Shown here: positions 12,063 through 25,089 of the stretch, one piece after another
Numbering within the stretch: the stretch's first letter is position 1
Layout: every line of letters starts with the position of its first letter
NCBI GenBank assembly: GCA_022376925.1
Contig: JAIOJX010000004.1
Location: forward strand, 5,332,001-5,396,000
Direction of reading: 5' to 3'
Source of the DNA: Tragulus kanchil
Taxonomy: Eukaryota; Chordata; Mammalia; Artiodactyla; Tragulidae
DNA: 64,000 nt
Translations under genes and position numbers: made by a program
Notes under the pieces: model-generated
The model's database searches: none
What the model saw: only the letters and a program-made list of their open reading frames with translations
What the model was told of the DNA's origin: nothing

Positions 12063-13011
12063 TAGGGAGAGGGTATTCCCTGTTGGCTGCTTCCTAAGAC
12101 CCCTACCTTCTTGGGTTTCTCTTTTTAGAGAACTTTAACTCATGGAGTAAAGACATTCAGTGCCAGAAGAGGTTTTAGTTACTCCCTCATCTTTCCTGTG
12201 TACCTTATTCCCATCTCTGGAATTAGTGAGAACTAGTTTGTCTGGTGTGGTAAACAGATGTCTTAACTAGTTTTGCCCTTTAAAAATACCTCTATTAAGA
12301 ACATTTGCATTAAACATGCTTATCTTGTATATCTGTAGTCAAAAGCAAGAATAAGTTTTTAGATTACTGTGTTAAAGTCATGATGAAATGGAACATCTCC
12401 ATCCAGCCCGAGAAAAGATTCTGATCTCTCAAGCTTCTGTTTCTGTTTTCACTTAATTCTTATCAGAATGGAGCACATGTGACTTCATTTAGCTCATATC
12501 AAGAAGTACCCATCTGTCCTCCAGGCTAATAGGGGAGAGCGAAGGAGAGGACAGACCCTCAGTGCTGGGAGGGCCGGGCAGGTCCTCAGACTTACCCCTC
12601 CAGGGACTCGTTGCTTTCTCTTCAGTGGCTGGAGCATCCTGGGGACCAGGAGGAATAACCTGCACTCCCTTTAACCATATAAAACCAGGCAGACTAGAAG
12701 CTGTGTTTGGGGCCCAGCCATGTCCTCTAAAAGTGGAATCCTGTCACTCACTGAGCCATTCTGGGGCAGCACATGGTGCTTCCCAGGTGACAGTGAATTG
12801 AGGGACATATTCCAGAACACACTCCCAGGTGACTAAATCTGCGTTGTGCCATTCCTAAAAAGTTCTCAGTCAAGTATGATGTAAGTGGTCCTCCAGTGTT
12901 ATTTAATACAGTCACCTTGTTTCGTGCACCACTCCGTGTGGGAGCTGATTCACGCCCCTTCCCCAGGTCACACACAGCCCATTCCTGAGCAGGGACGGGT
13001 GGTGCTGTTAG

Positions 13012-13185
13012 CTAACATTCATGAGGCATTTGTTATGTGTGTAGTACTCTGAGTTCTTCACATGACTGATCTCATTTGACCATCCCAATTTAGTAGTAGG
13101 GAAGATGAGTCTTCATTAGATTAAGTAACTGGCTGGTCATTGGTGGATTGGAGCCTAGGCTTTGAGTTCAGACCCTTAACCACAC
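13012..13185 (-). repeat. MIR, left part, split by a SINE
   Basis: 'gctaacattcatgaggcatt', 'gatctcatttgaccatccca' and 'gggaagatgagtcttcatta' are degraded antisense MIR. The same element resumes at 13467 after a SINE insertion. Confidence 0.6.
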
Positions 13186-13189
13186 TCTT

Positions 13190-13466
13190 TTTTTGTTTGT
13201 TTTTTTAATTTTGGCTTCTTGTATTGGTTTTTTATGTATCCATTTTCATCCATCCTTATTCTTTGGCCTGTGTGGGCCTCCCATTGCAGTGGCCTCTCTC
13301 ACTACAGAGCACCGACTCTGGGTACATGTGCTCCAGAGCGCTGGCTTGTAATTGGACACACCAGTCCAGCCACTCCACGGCATGTGGATCTTCCCAGGCC
13401 AGGGATTGAACCAGTGTCCCTTGCACTACAAGGTGGACTCTTCACCCACTGGACCACCAGGGAAGC
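13190..13466 (-). mobile_element. tRNA-derived SINE inserted in MIR, with TSD
   Basis: 'ttctttggcctgtgtgggcc', 'gtaattggacacaccagtcc', 'gatcttcccaggccagggat', 'ccactggaccaccagggaag'. It is flanked by 'cttaaccacactctt' at 13175-13189 and 13468-13482, a perfect 15-bp target-site duplication inside the older MIR. Confidence 0.85.
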
Positions 13467-13670
13467 CCTTAACCACACTCTTATACCAGCCTCTCCGAGG
13501 CTCAGATCTGATGACTGCCTCAACTCTTTCTACCCTACTGAGCACCCAAACTGGAACATCTGGAGCCACCTCTGTGTGGTTAAACATTAGGCAGAGAGAA
13601 ACCCAGATCTCAGAGAGGGCAAGTATCTTACTCCAGGTCACACAGTAGGTCAGCTCTCATTGAGTGTTAG

Positions 13671-15783
13671 GTTATCCATGATGAGAACACCATTTTGTCA
13701 TCAGCCTCCAGTCACTTCCAACTTTCCTGCAAATTCAACCCTGAAGTTTTGAGGGATATCATCAGCTCTTTTTAGAAATAGCTGAAGGCTGAAACAGACA
13801 ATTTTAAATGTACAGAGCAAGTTAAAAGCTTATTATACTTTCTGTAGGCTCTCTGAGGGCTTCAGAACAGTGAGGGTATTCCTGGTTAAATTGCTGTAAT
13901 GGTTGAATATAGAAGAAAGAAAGAGGAAGCGATCTCCCTGGGGCTTTAAAACCCTGGGCAGCAGAGGCAGATCTGAAACTCATTTTCCTTGTTACCCGCC
14001 TTTTGTTATCAGGCTTCAAAATCCTTGTCTGGCATCCTCCATAAAGCAGGGAGGGGTCAGGGCTGACCTGCCCTGGATTTTCTAGCTTATGATCTTGGAA
14101 TGTCGGTGGAAAGCTTACCCGACACCTGCCTCCCTCTGTGCTTTGTAGACAGGATCTCTCTGCGGCTCAGTGCCCCCAGTGCCCCCTCCTTCTGCTTGTC
14201 CCATTCTGTCTTTTCTTGACCATCAGGTCTGTGATGTGACTGAATCAGGGGCTTGAGGTCCTGTGCTCTCTCCCCAACTCTGTCACCGTCTTTCATTTAA
14301 ATTCTTTGCAGGGCTCTCTTTCCACGGGGACCATAATAACGTTGTGGAGTTCTGTACCCGTGGAATGGAGGCAAGTTCAGCTCAGTGGGTGGGTGATCCC
14401 CAGGGCCGTGTTCTAGACAGTGGCCCTTCTGCATGATGGGACTGCTCTGGGTCTGTGTGGTCCAGGACAGTGGCCCCTAGGCACAGGTGGCAGCCAAGTC
14501 CCTCCAGTGTGGCCAGAGTGACTAGGGGACCAAATTCCTTTAGATTTGGAGAAAGTGGCGGGGAGCACAGCTGCAGTGTGAGTTTGAGATGGGTGATGTG
14601 ACTCTGTTCGTCCCTGCTAAATCCCAGTTGGCCTCTCCCTTCCTGAATGGAGTAGTGTTCCAGTTAGAAGTGTTTCATAACACCTGGCCTCTGAACACTT
14701 TTTACAGCTCAGCACCCAACTTTCCTGCAAATTCAACTCCTGAAGTTGTTGAGGATTATCCATGATGAGAACACCATTTTGTCATCAGCCTCCAGTCACT
14801 TCCAACTTTCCTGCAAATTCAACCCTGAAGTTTTGAGGATATCATCAGCTCTTTTAGAAATAGCTGAAGGCTGAAACAGACAATTTTAAATGTACAGAGC
14901 AAGTTAAAAGCTTATTATACTTTCTGTAGGCTCTCTGAGGGCTTCAGAACAGTGAGGGTATTCCTGGTTAAATTGCTGTAATGGTTGAATATAGAAGAAA
15001 GAAAGAGGAAGCGATCTCCCTGGGGCTTTAAAACCCTGGGCAGCAGAGGCAGATCTGAAACTCATTTTCCTTGTTACCCGCCTTTTGTTATCAGGCTTCA
15101 AAATCCTTGTCTGGCATCCTCCATAAAGCAGGGAGGGGTCAGGGCTGACCTGCCCTGGATTTTCTAGCTTATGATCTTGGAATGTCGGTGGAAAGCTTAC
15201 CCGACACCTGCCTCCCTCTGTGCTTTGTAGACAGGATCTCTCTGCGGCTCAGTGCCCCCAGTGCCCCCTCCTTCTGCTTGTCCCATTCTGTCTTTTCTTG
15301 ACCATCAGGTCTGTGATGTGACTGAATCAGGGGCTTGAGGTCCTGTGCTCTCTCCCCAACTCTGTCACCGTCTTTCATTTAAATTCTTTGCAGGGCTCTC
15401 TTTCCACGGGGACCATAATAACGTTGTGGAGTTCTGTACCCGTGGAATGGAGGCAAGTTCAGCTCAGTGGGTGGGTGATCCCCAGGGCCGTGTTCTAGAC
15501 AGTGGCCCTTCTGCATGATGGGACTGCTCTGGGTCTGTGTGGTCCAGGACAGTGGCCCCTAGGCACAGGTGGCAGCCAAGTCCCTCCAGTGTGGCCAGAG
15601 TGACTAGGGGACCAAATTCCTTTAGATTTGGAGAAAGTGGCGGGGAGCACAGCTGCAGTGTGAGTTTGAGATGGGTGATGTGACTCTGTTCGTCCCCTGC
15701 TAAATCCCAGTTCCCAGCATGCCTCTCCCCTTCCTGAATGGAGTAGTGTTCCAGGTTAGAAGTGTTTCTCATAACACCTGGCC
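13671..15783. repeat. Tandem duplication D4, period about 1,082-1,085 bp
   Basis: Copy A is 13671-14692 and copy B about 14755-15783. The joint 14693-14754 holds a third, partial version of the 'caactttcctgcaaattcaa' segment (also at 13718 and 14802), so the filler itself derives from local sequence. Several bases are lost near the end of copy A, and 'ggcctctccctt' replaces the longer sequence in copy B. Confidence 0.95.
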
Positions 15784-16079
15784 TCTAAATGCAGCCCACT
15801 GCTTCTGTCCGGTTCTTAGCCGCAGAAGCAGTGGTCATTCCAGCAGTCTGTCTGGTGGGTACGGTCAGCTGCACCGGATGGAGGAAGACGCAGCCTCTCC
15901 CCACTGTGATGCCTCCCTCAGAGCAGTGGACCACGCTTCTGCTTTATGAGAGGAATGTAGAGCTGACCTCTCCAGCGTGAGTCCTGTGTGTCCAGTGTGA
16001 CTTTATCCTAGGGATCACTGTCTCAGTGCTCAGGACCTCCAGCTGAAGCCCAGCAGTCGGGAAGACTACCCATCAAAAT

Positions 16080-16330
16080 GCACTGGATTACTAATGAGCT
16101 AACAGGGCACTTGCCATGAGCCACGAGATATACGCTAATGATGATATTAGCTGTACTTTGTGCCCGGTGTACCCCACGCCTTCTGTTACGTGCCTCCTTT
16201 GATCATCATGATGTCTGACGGGAGCTTTTACATGCCCATCTTGGCCAGCCAGAAAATTGGGCAATAGAAAAGAGCCATGTGTTGCTCAAGATAGAGCCAG
16301 AGTTGAAAACCCAAGTGCCCAATTCAAGAG
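16080..16330 (-). repeat. MIR fragment
   Basis: 'tactaatgagctaacagggc', 'gtgcccggtgtaccccacgc' and 'gagccagagttgaaaaccca' are in antisense MIR order (gene-ward head to the right). Degraded. Confidence 0.5.
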
Positions 16331-16964
16331 CCTATAATCCTCCATAAACCTGTGCACCAGTGACCTTCACCCCCTGCCCCAGTGGAGAGCTGAGTTCGGG
16401 TTAGCAGTGGGGTCTGTGGGCACTGGAGTAAGTCCTCCGCTTAGGTTTGACCAGCTGGCTGGTGGCACAGGTGCTGGTGTGCTGTGGTGTTTCCTCATGC
16501 AGCCCCCCTCCATCTTGATCTTTGGTTGGACCTTCCTCATGTACACCCAGGCTGACTGCCAGGTGTGGGGATCACTGGCATGTCCTGGCATAGGAACGCA
16601 GTCATCGTGGAGGCCTTGCTCTGGAGGTCAGCTTGTGCACAGATCTGCTGCTTTTGCTGTACGCAAATGCTCTATGCCATGGGGCTCACATGGATTTGTT
16701 CAGAAGGATTGCCTTGCCTCTCTGTTTCTTGTCATTCGTGTGGAGAGGTTTGTGTTGGAGGTACCCTCAGGAGTAAGAAGATGAGCAGTCACTCTAGAAA
16801 GGCCCACCTCCTTTTCCACTCTCCACTCACTCTCCTTTCGTAGGACCAGATTTGCCCTCGAATGTAATTTGGTTCCTTTTCCTTAGAAAGATGGACGTCA
16901 AGGACGATGGCAGGAGCAACTGGGAGATCTGGGTTCCAGTCCCAGTTCTGCCAGCTTGCAGTGA

Positions 16965-17429
<465 letters not shown>

Positions 17430-20400
17430 AGGGCCGGGCGCATCCTCTGCACCGGCCCATGCCACCCTCCTGCGTGTTCCTCAGCACCAGGGCCCGGAGC
17501 CTCCGGTGGGGCATGCTCTGGGGAGAGGCAGGGTCACCCTCTGGGAGCCCCGGCCTGGCCCCTGGTGCCCTGGGTCAGGGAGGGATGAAGACAGGGTCGC
17601 AGGTGGGCTGCAGGTGCGCTGCTGCCCGGCAGGCAGCTCCAGGGGCAGCGCCTTCTCTGTTTCTTTGTGCCGGTTCTAACCCAGAACGTTCCCCGTTTTC
17701 CCTGATCATGCGTCCTTCCTTAACTGCCTGCCTTTCTCCTCCTGACCCACCTCACTCACATTGTTCCTGTTGCACAGCTCACTTTATCTAAAAATTTTAG
17801 TGTCTTTCACCTTATGTTTCCTCCTTGCCCGGGCCAGGCCTCCGTGAAGTACGTGGGAGTGCCCCTCTTTGTCCAGCCCGGCCCATCTCTTAACCCTCCC
17901 AGACCGTTGACCTCAGTGTCCTCCTGCCTGTGCGCGTCTCCGCCCAGCAGTGGAGCCTGCCGAGTGGTCTGAGACCAGCCCCCAAGCTAGAGGTTTTAGC
18001 CCCTCGCTCTGGCTCGCTGTGGCCCTCAGCAGCACCACCTCTTTTTTCTGGGTTCCTCACCTGGGTCACGATATGGTTATCGTAGTTGCTCCAACTCCTG
18101 GAAGGTATCAAGTGCTGCCAAAATTGAAAACATTTCTATTTTATTTAAAACCAGCTTTTGTTTTAAAGACTCTGTCTCTAGATCTGGGGCTATTTGCGAC
18201 CTGTTCCTTCCTTGGTAGACTCTCACTCAGCTTCTCCCGCCGAGAAAAATAACTGAGTCCAGGAGGTGTCTGCGGAAGCCCTCAGCACCCTTGGCTGAGA
18301 AGCCTAGAGCTTTTAATCAGGACCATGGAAGTGCAGCCCTCCATGGGGAGCCATGGACTTTGCCTCCTGCCCACCAGCCTGATTTCCTCCTGAGGAGACA
18401 GGAAGGACTCAGGAGGTGTCCAGCAGGGCCTGAGGAGGAAGGCCCCGCGGGGTGGGTTTCTCTCCATAGGAGGCTCAGAAAACGGCTGCTTTGTGTGTTC
18501 AGGCCCGCGTCCCCACCTCAGCCCGTGACGGACAGGCAGCCGGGCAGCGTCCAGGAAGACACCCCAACTCTTGCCGTGGACAGGAAGATTAGGCCCGTGT
18601 GCAGCCGGCCCGACGCTACACACGGTGCTCGGTTGTTTACAAGCCCCGGAGGATGGGCAGACACGGCGCCCGCCCTGAGCTGCTCCCAGGACCTGGGCTT
18701 CTAAAGGAACCTCTTGGTTGGGACTTGTCTCCTGTGTTCTGAACACTAATCAAGCCCTTCTCTTCCCTCCCAACCCCGCATGCCTCCCTGGGTCTCAGGA
18801 AAGAGGCAGCCTCAGGGCTCCCTCCCCTCAGGGCGGCCTTCAGGCTGGGGGACACACTGCAGAGAAGGCTGGGGACGGTCTGTTGCCGCTGTGAGCTGCC
18901 TCTTCTTCCCTCTTGGTGTGAGAAGTGCCGCAGAAGGCTGTTCCTGAGTCTCTAGAGTTGGGTGTGTGTACGCGCGTGCACACGCTTGTGTGTAACAGGG
19001 TCATGCTGTCCTCCACCTCGAAAGTGGGGAGAGCAGCACCACTTGATCAGGGGTTTGGTTTTGGTGTTTCACCAAAGCTCACAGGGACTGGGACAGCCCC
19101 AGCGTTCTCCTTTCTCTTCTGTTCCAAAGCCAGACTCTGGTTCAGTGACTCCTGACCGACCGAACAATGTATTCACTTAGGAGGATGCGGTCAGTGGTGA
19201 TCTGGGCTCCCTTAGGAAAATGACGCATTCTCCCGCCTTTCTGTTCTTTGGTGGTCACTCACAGGTGCTCCCGTGACCAGGGTTCTGGCTGGAGGTGGCA
19301 GCGGCCTTGCCCTCTGGAACTTCAGGCTTTCTGAGTAACTTCTGATTACCAAAGTGTAACTTTAGGAGCCATCAGCTCCTGTTTGTAATCCCCGGCTCTA
19401 GCAGCCTTTCCAGATTGATCCTTAGAGTTGTTGTCAGTGAGAAGCATGGGCCAGTAGAAGGGGTCAGACGTGTGTCCCACGCACGGCGTCCTCTGTGAGG
19501 CCTCTGTGTGCTCAGCTTCTGCTAGCGGAAGTCCTGTCCAGACGGATCATGAGACCCGGCCTGAGATTCTGGGGCCTGAGGACTAGACAGCGGGATCCTG
19601 AGGTCCTCTGGCCCCTGGTGTATGGCTTCAGGGCCGCTCCCTGGACACCTGGTGTGTAAGAGCGACACCTGCAGCCTCAGGGCTTCGAGAAGCCAGCCTG
19701 GCCCGGCCTTCGCCCTGTTCGATTGTTTCCCTGTGCTGCTTTTGCGTCGGCAGCCCGACCGCGTGGCTGCTTCAGGAGGACGCAGCGAGGCGGATGCCAT
19801 GGGAACCTTCCCGCTTGTGCATTTCACAGCAGTCAGGTGTGGAGTCAGGGGTCAGCCAGACAGTTGTTGTGAAGGAAGCTCAGGGAAGCTTACCCCTCTG
19901 CCACCCACGGGGCTTTTTAGTCAGAGCGCCCTCCCTACTTTCTTCCCAGCCTCTCCCGGGACCCTGCTTTAGTCTCTGGTGAGGAAGCCCCCGCGTTAAG
20001 TAGGAGACCCTTCAGGGAGCAACAGAGCAAAGGCCTGGAGGAATGGGAGGCTGCGTCTTCCAGACCAGAGGTAACGACAGGGCTTTCTGGTGCAGTGCCG
20101 TTCAGCTCTAGGTCCTTCTCCTGTCTCCCCAGGGCAGCCTCGGATCCCATCAGCCCAGAGGCAGCTTCTCAGAGCCCCTCCTGCAGACACCACTGTTGGG
20201 AGCACGTTCCCAGCTCCCTGCAGGCAATATACCTCTCCTTAAATGCAGGTTCTTGTTGGGGACCGCATGACCTGGCATCTTCTAGTCATTTTTTCTAAGA
20301 GTTGTACCATTCACAAGTGACATTATTTATATTTCTGTTGTGCTGCTGTCTGGCTGCTGAGACGCCTCTGTCTGCACAGATGTGTGTGACTGTGGTACGT

Positions 20401-21207
20401 TTTAGCTTAGAACCTGAGGCTTCCTCCCTCCTCCGTCGCTCACCTTTCCAGCCAGACTCTCTGGCTGATGCTCACCGTTCACCCTCGGCCCCCACCACAA
20501 GACAAGCTTTGCAGTTTTGCCAGTCATCTTAAAGTGATGATCCCCAAGCAGGCACGTTAGAAAAATCTTTTTCCCCTCCCTCTTCTCCTGCCTTGCTCTT
20601 CCCCTCAAACCTCTCCTTCCTAAATTGTGGAACATCAACTCTGTTTAACACTACATGTTCACCTCATGTTTTTTGGAAGTGCAGAATCTCAATTTATATC
20701 TGTTTACAGCTCTCTCAATTCACTCCTCGCCGCAAGGGAGTCTGTATCTGTTTGTTTTATTTTGTGGCTGATTGGATGTTCGGGCAAGCCCCGGAAGCTA
20801 CCTAGGTTAGAACACAACGCCGCTGCTTCACGGTGGACATAACATTGAAAAGACTTGACTTGGTGTACAGACGTTGGCTCCAAGTCTGCCTTAGAATAGA
20901 ATCTTCCCAAGTACATTATACATCTCCGAGACCATTAAGAGGAGAGAGTACGGTTTGTGTTGGAATCATGGTTAGTAGTTTTAGAGGGCCCTGCTGGGTG
21001 CAGGGCTGTTTGCTCTCACAGCATCAGCCTATGATGTTTCTTCCCTGTCCTTTGTATCCCCACATCCTTCCCTGGCCGGGCACACACATGGTGCTGAGCT
21101 GAGGTTACCAGAATCGCGACAGGGAACGAGGGTGAGGCACCTGCTGTCAGCCGCGTTCTTTTGTTTCAATCAAGGTGATGCTGTGGAATGATTTTGTTTC
21201 GCGAAAG

Positions 21208-21213
21208 AATAAA
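21208..21213 (+). promoter_or_regulatory. SLC36A1: Alternative poly(A) signal AATAAA
   Basis: AATAAA inside 'cgcgaaagaataaaagtatg'. It is followed by TG-rich sequence (TGTGACTCTGTTGT), so it could be a weaker upstream site. Confidence 0.35.
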
Positions 21214-21441
21214 AGTATGTGACTCTGTTGTAAAACATGTCAGTGGGTGTTGTGAAGAAGAGAACTATGAAAAAAAGCCCATCCAGCAGGACCTGATAAC
21301 TGTGGACAGTTCTGTGTATGTCATGTGCCTGCGTCCATGTGCGTGTCCTGCATGGTACACGAAGAGAGGCGGGACCTGCAGGTCCTCATGGAAGGTCTTG
21401 TGTGGGGTTCTGCTCGCGGATTGTGTGTTAAACTGTTCTTT

Positions 21442-21447
21442 AATAAA
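21442..21447 (+). promoter_or_regulatory. SLC36A1: Main poly(A) signal AATAAA of SLC36A1 (predicted)
   Basis: AATAAA in 'gttctttaataaatgaattt', followed 30-60 bases later by a strongly GT-rich tract ('gtgtctgtgtctttgttttc'), the expected downstream element. Repeat-rich intergenic DNA begins soon after. Confidence 0.65.
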
Positions 21448-21765
21448 TGAATTTTATTTTTTATTTTTGAGAGGTTGCAGTGTCTGTGTCTTTGTTTTCA
21501 TGGGTGTTTTTTTTTTTTTTTTTGGTCACTCAGATCTCTTTCCTGGAGCTTAGGTCAAAGTGTTTCCTGGTTTATGTCGCAGGGCTCATCCAAGGGAGTA
21601 GTGTGAACAGTAGACCCATCTGTGGATGGAGCGTCCCCAGGAAAGGGCGGTGAGTCATTTTTCTGTTAGACCATCCCGCCCTTCCTAAGTCTGCTCCTGC
21701 TTCTCTTGAAAATGTATGAATTCTTAGCCTGCTCTATGCATGTCAGAGGACCACCCAGGACAGGT

Positions 21766-22152
21766 GTGGTGGTTAGTTTTAAGTGTTGGGTGGTTGGGGT
21801 GATTGTAGTGAATAACCCAGTTGTTCAATTAAATACTCATTGAGGTGTTACTGTGAAGGTATTTTGTAGTTGTGGTTAATGTCCACAGTCTGTTCCTTTT
21901 AAATAAAAAGATTATTCCCCAAATGTGGGTGGACTTTGTCCAGTCAGCTGAAAGGCCTTAAGAGGGTGACTGAGGTTTCACTGAGAAGGAAAAAACGCTG
22001 CCTCAAGACTGCAGGATGGATTCCTGCCCAAGAGTTTGCAGCCACCAGCTGGCTGTGTAGATTCTGAACTTGCCAGCCCCACAATCACACAGTTCTTGAA
22101 ATGCCTCTCTGTTTGTCCCTCCTCTCTCCATCCCCCATCACCTCCTATATAT

Positions 22153-22189
<37 letters not shown>

Positions 22190-22240
22190 CATCTCTGTCT
22201 TACTGGTCCTGCTTCTCTGAAGAACCCCAACTGATGCAAG
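21766..22240 (+). repeat. Ancient interspersed repeat, family not assigned
   Basis: Segments such as 'gtgggtggactttgtccagt', 'gctgaaaggccttaagaggg', 'ctgcctcaagactgcaggat' and 'cttctctgaagaaccccaac' recur in old mammalian interspersed repeats of LTR or DNA-transposon type. I recognise the pattern but cannot name the subfamily. Confidence 0.4.
22153..22189. repeat. (GT)n microsatellite
   Basis: About 14 uninterrupted GT units preceded by 'gtgtgtttgtg'. A likely polymorphic marker. Confidence 0.9.
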
Positions 22241-22256
22241 AGGTACCACCCACCTT

Positions 22257-22260
22257 TCTT

Positions 22261-22299
<39 letters not shown>

Positions 22300-22600
22300 T
22301 TTTGGGCAGGGGTTGGGTTGGGGAGGGAGGGGAGCGGGTGGGCCACTTCTATTGGTCTTGCATTTCTCTATTTTCATCCGTCTTTGTTCTTTGGCTCCTG
22401 TGGGCCTCCCATCGTGGTGGCCTCTGTCGTCGCAGAGTGCTGGCTCTGGGCGCATGCGCTCCAGAGCTCCAGCTCGGTAATTGGACGCATCAGTCCAGCC
22501 GCTCCGCGGCACGTGGGATCTTCCCAGGCCAGAGATCGAACCGGCACCCCTTGCACTGCAAGGCGGTGTCCTTATCCACTGGACCACCAGGGGAAGCCCC
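22257..22600 (-). mobile_element. Long tRNA-derived SINE with (TTTA)n tail and TSD
   Basis: A (ttta)n tail of about 11 units lies at 22260-22302, then 'ttctttggctcctgtgggcc', 'ggtaattggacgcatcagtc', and the reversed tRNA head ending 'ggaccaccaggggaagcccc'. Flanked by 'ccacccacctttctt' at 22246-22260 and about 22600-22614. It is inserted at the end of the older repeat at 21766-22240. Confidence 0.85.
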
Positions 22601-22758
22601 CACCCACCTTTCTTGAAGTGACGAGATGGAATTCAGGACATGGAAGAGATGGCACACCTTGCCACATTTACCAGGAAAAATAAGGCCATCCAAGCTTCCC
22701 CTGAGATGATTTGAAAACTAATCTTTGTTGGCTGCTTGATTAGACTTCTCTAAAAGCA

Positions 22759-24917
22759 GAGCCCCCAAGGAACACTGTTAAAGTGTAGCGCTTAGGATGG
22801 TGGGGAAAAATGATTGTTTTCTGTGATCAGTGTTTTTACTGGAACTGAGGGGCTCAAGGCATTCAGTGACTGTTTCAGGACACAAGCCCCTGATTTCTTG
22901 CTCACTGGCCTCAGGCAGAGCATTGAGCACTTCTTAGACTGTTCACCTCTTCATGTTTTTATTCCTGCTCATGTCCATATGTAATGCCTGTAATCCTTCC
23001 TTCCAGGTAACCAAGGCTTTCAAGCTAAGCCCACTGCACTTGTACAGACATAGATGAAAGAACAGGGACTGGGTTTGCACCGTAGATCTAGCTTGGGCTT
23101 TGTGCTATGTAGGCTGGTCTCCTCAGACCTGGCCCATGGCAGATTGTGCCAAGAAACTGTGTGTGTCTTCAGCCGGTGCCCTGTACTAGACTCTTGGACA
23201 TTGGTATCCGCCTACCATTTTGGGGAATAAATTGGGGTATAACTTACAGATGATAAAAGTCACATTTTTTTCAGTGCACAGCTTGATGAACTTGGGCAGA
23301 TGCATGCAGTCATCTGACCACCATTTCAGTGAAGACACAGAATGTTTCCTTTACTCGCAGAGGTCCCTGTTCCCCTCTGCTCTCGGTCCCATCCCCAGGC
23401 CAGTCGCCCTGGGAAACAACCGATCTGACTTTTCTGTCTCTAGTTTTGCCTTTTCTTGGATGTCGGGTACATGGAATGTTCATTGTGGTCCCTTCTGTCT
23501 GGCTTCTTTCACTTTGCACAGTGCTTTCTGTATTCATACATGTAGGGACGTGTGTCAGGAGTTTGTTTATACTGCTGGATGGTGTCTGTTGATGGCTGAA
23601 CCATCATTTGCTCACTTGTTTCTAAGGGTTGGACATTGGAGTTGCTTCCAGTTTTTGGAGTTCTGAATAAAGCTGCTCATGCACAGATCTTTGTGTGCAC
23701 ATATGTATATATTACTCTTTAGTAAAAACCTCAGAGTGTGACTGTGAGGTTGTATGGCTCAGTGTTCACTGAAGTTATAATAAAGTTACTTGTAAGAAAC
23801 TGGAAACTTGTATCCAAAGGGTTTTTTCACTGAAGTTATAATAAAGTTACTTGTGAGCCCCCAAGGAACACTGTTAAAGTGTAGCGCTTAGGATGGTGGG
23901 GAAAAATGATTGTTTTCTGTGATCAGTGTTTTTACTGGAACTGAGGGGCTCAAGGCATTCAGTGACTGTTTCAGGACACAAGCCCCTGATTTCTTGCTCA
24001 CTGGCCTCAGGCAGAGCATTGAGCACTTCTTAGACTGTTCACCTCTTCATGTTTTTATTCCTGCTCATGTCCATATGTAATGCCTGTAATCCTTCCTTCC
24101 AGGTAACCAAGGCTTTCAAGCTAAGCCCACTGCACTTGTACAGACATAGATGAAAGAACAGGGACTGGGTTTGCACCGTAGATCTAGCTTGGGCTTTGTG
24201 CTATGTAGGCTGGTCTCCTCAGACCTGGCCCATGGCAGATTGTGCCAAGAAACTGTGTGTGTCTTCAGCCGGTGCCCTGTACTAGACTCTTGGACATTGG
24301 TATCCGCCTACCATTTTGGGGAATAAATTGGGGTATAACTTACAGATGATAAAAGTCACATTTTTTTTTCAGTGCACAGCTTGATGAACTTGGGCAGATG
24401 CATGCAGTCATCTGACCACCATTTCAGTGAAGACACAGAATGTTTCCTTTACTCGCAGAGGTCCCTGTTCCCCTCTGCTCTCGGTCCCATCCCCAGGCCA
24501 GTCGCCCTGGGAAACAACCGATCTGACTTTTCTGTCTCTAGTTTTGCCTTTTCTTGGATGTCGGGTACATGGAATGTTCATTGTGGTCCCTTCTGTCTGG
24601 CTTCTTTCACTTTGCACAGTGCTTTCTGTATTCATACATGTAGGGACGTGTGTCAGGAGTTTGTTTATACTGCTGGATGGTGTCTGTTGATGGCTGAACC
24701 ATCATTTGCTCACTTGTTTCTAAGGGTTGGACATTGGAGTTGCTTCCAGTTTTTGGAGTTCTGAATAAAGCTGCTCATGCACAGATCTTTGTGTGCACAT
24801 ATGTATATATTACTCTTTAGTAAAAACCTCAGAGTGTGACTGTGAGGTTGTATGGCTCAGTGTTCACTGAAGTTATAATAAAGTTACTTGTAAGAAACTG
24901 GAAACTTGTATCCAAAG
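22759..24917. repeat. Tandem duplication D5, period about 1,096-1,098 bp
   Basis: Copy A is 22759-23819 and copy B 23855-24917. The joint (about 23820-23854) carries an extra partial copy of the 'cactgaagttataataaagt' segment. A T-homopolymer at 23266/24361 differs in length between copies. Confidence 0.95.
23205..23817 (-). mobile_element. Ancient L1M fragment, antisense (D5 copy A)
   Basis: Antisense 3' L1 order: 'ataaattggggtataactta', 'gcttgatgaacttgggcaga', 'gtctggcttctttcactttg', 'ggacattggagttgcttcca', 'tctgaataaagctgctcatg'. Old, with many differences from young L1. Confidence 0.7.
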
Positions 24918-25085
24918 TGGCTGTGCTATTTTGAATTCTTACCAGCATTTTATGGAAATTCCATTTGCTCCGCATCCGTACCAATACTTCATATTGTGAT
25001 TTTTCAGTTGCATTACCTCGTTGTGATTTTAATTTACATTTGCCTGATCACTACTAATGGTATGCATCTCTTCCTGGACTTATTT
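24303..25085 (-). mobile_element. Ancient L1M fragment, antisense (D5 copy B and continuation)
   Basis: Repeats 23205-23817, then continues without break into 'tccaaagtggctgtgctatt' and 'ttgtgattttaatttacatt', which are the next landmarks of the same antisense L1. So copy B is the one in natural context. The last part is duplicated again at 25929-26205 by D6. Confidence 0.7.
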
Positions 25086-25089
25086 GCCA

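Larger units (their letters stand above)
17430..21465 (+). other. SLC36A1: SLC36A1 3' untranslated region (predicted)
   Basis: About 4.0 kb after the stop with no SINE, LINE or tandem block, in contrast to both flanks. It ends in a poly(A) signal. Absence of repeats and the fitting signal suggest one long terminal exon. The exact cleavage point is inferred. Confidence 0.65.

Noticed and set aside
22036..22683. 215-residue open frame on +
   Set aside because: It runs through a (GT)n microsatellite, a (TTTA)n tract and an antisense SINE. The LFIYLFIYLF run is the (TTTA)n repeat, and the rest is the SINE frame seen elsewhere in the window.
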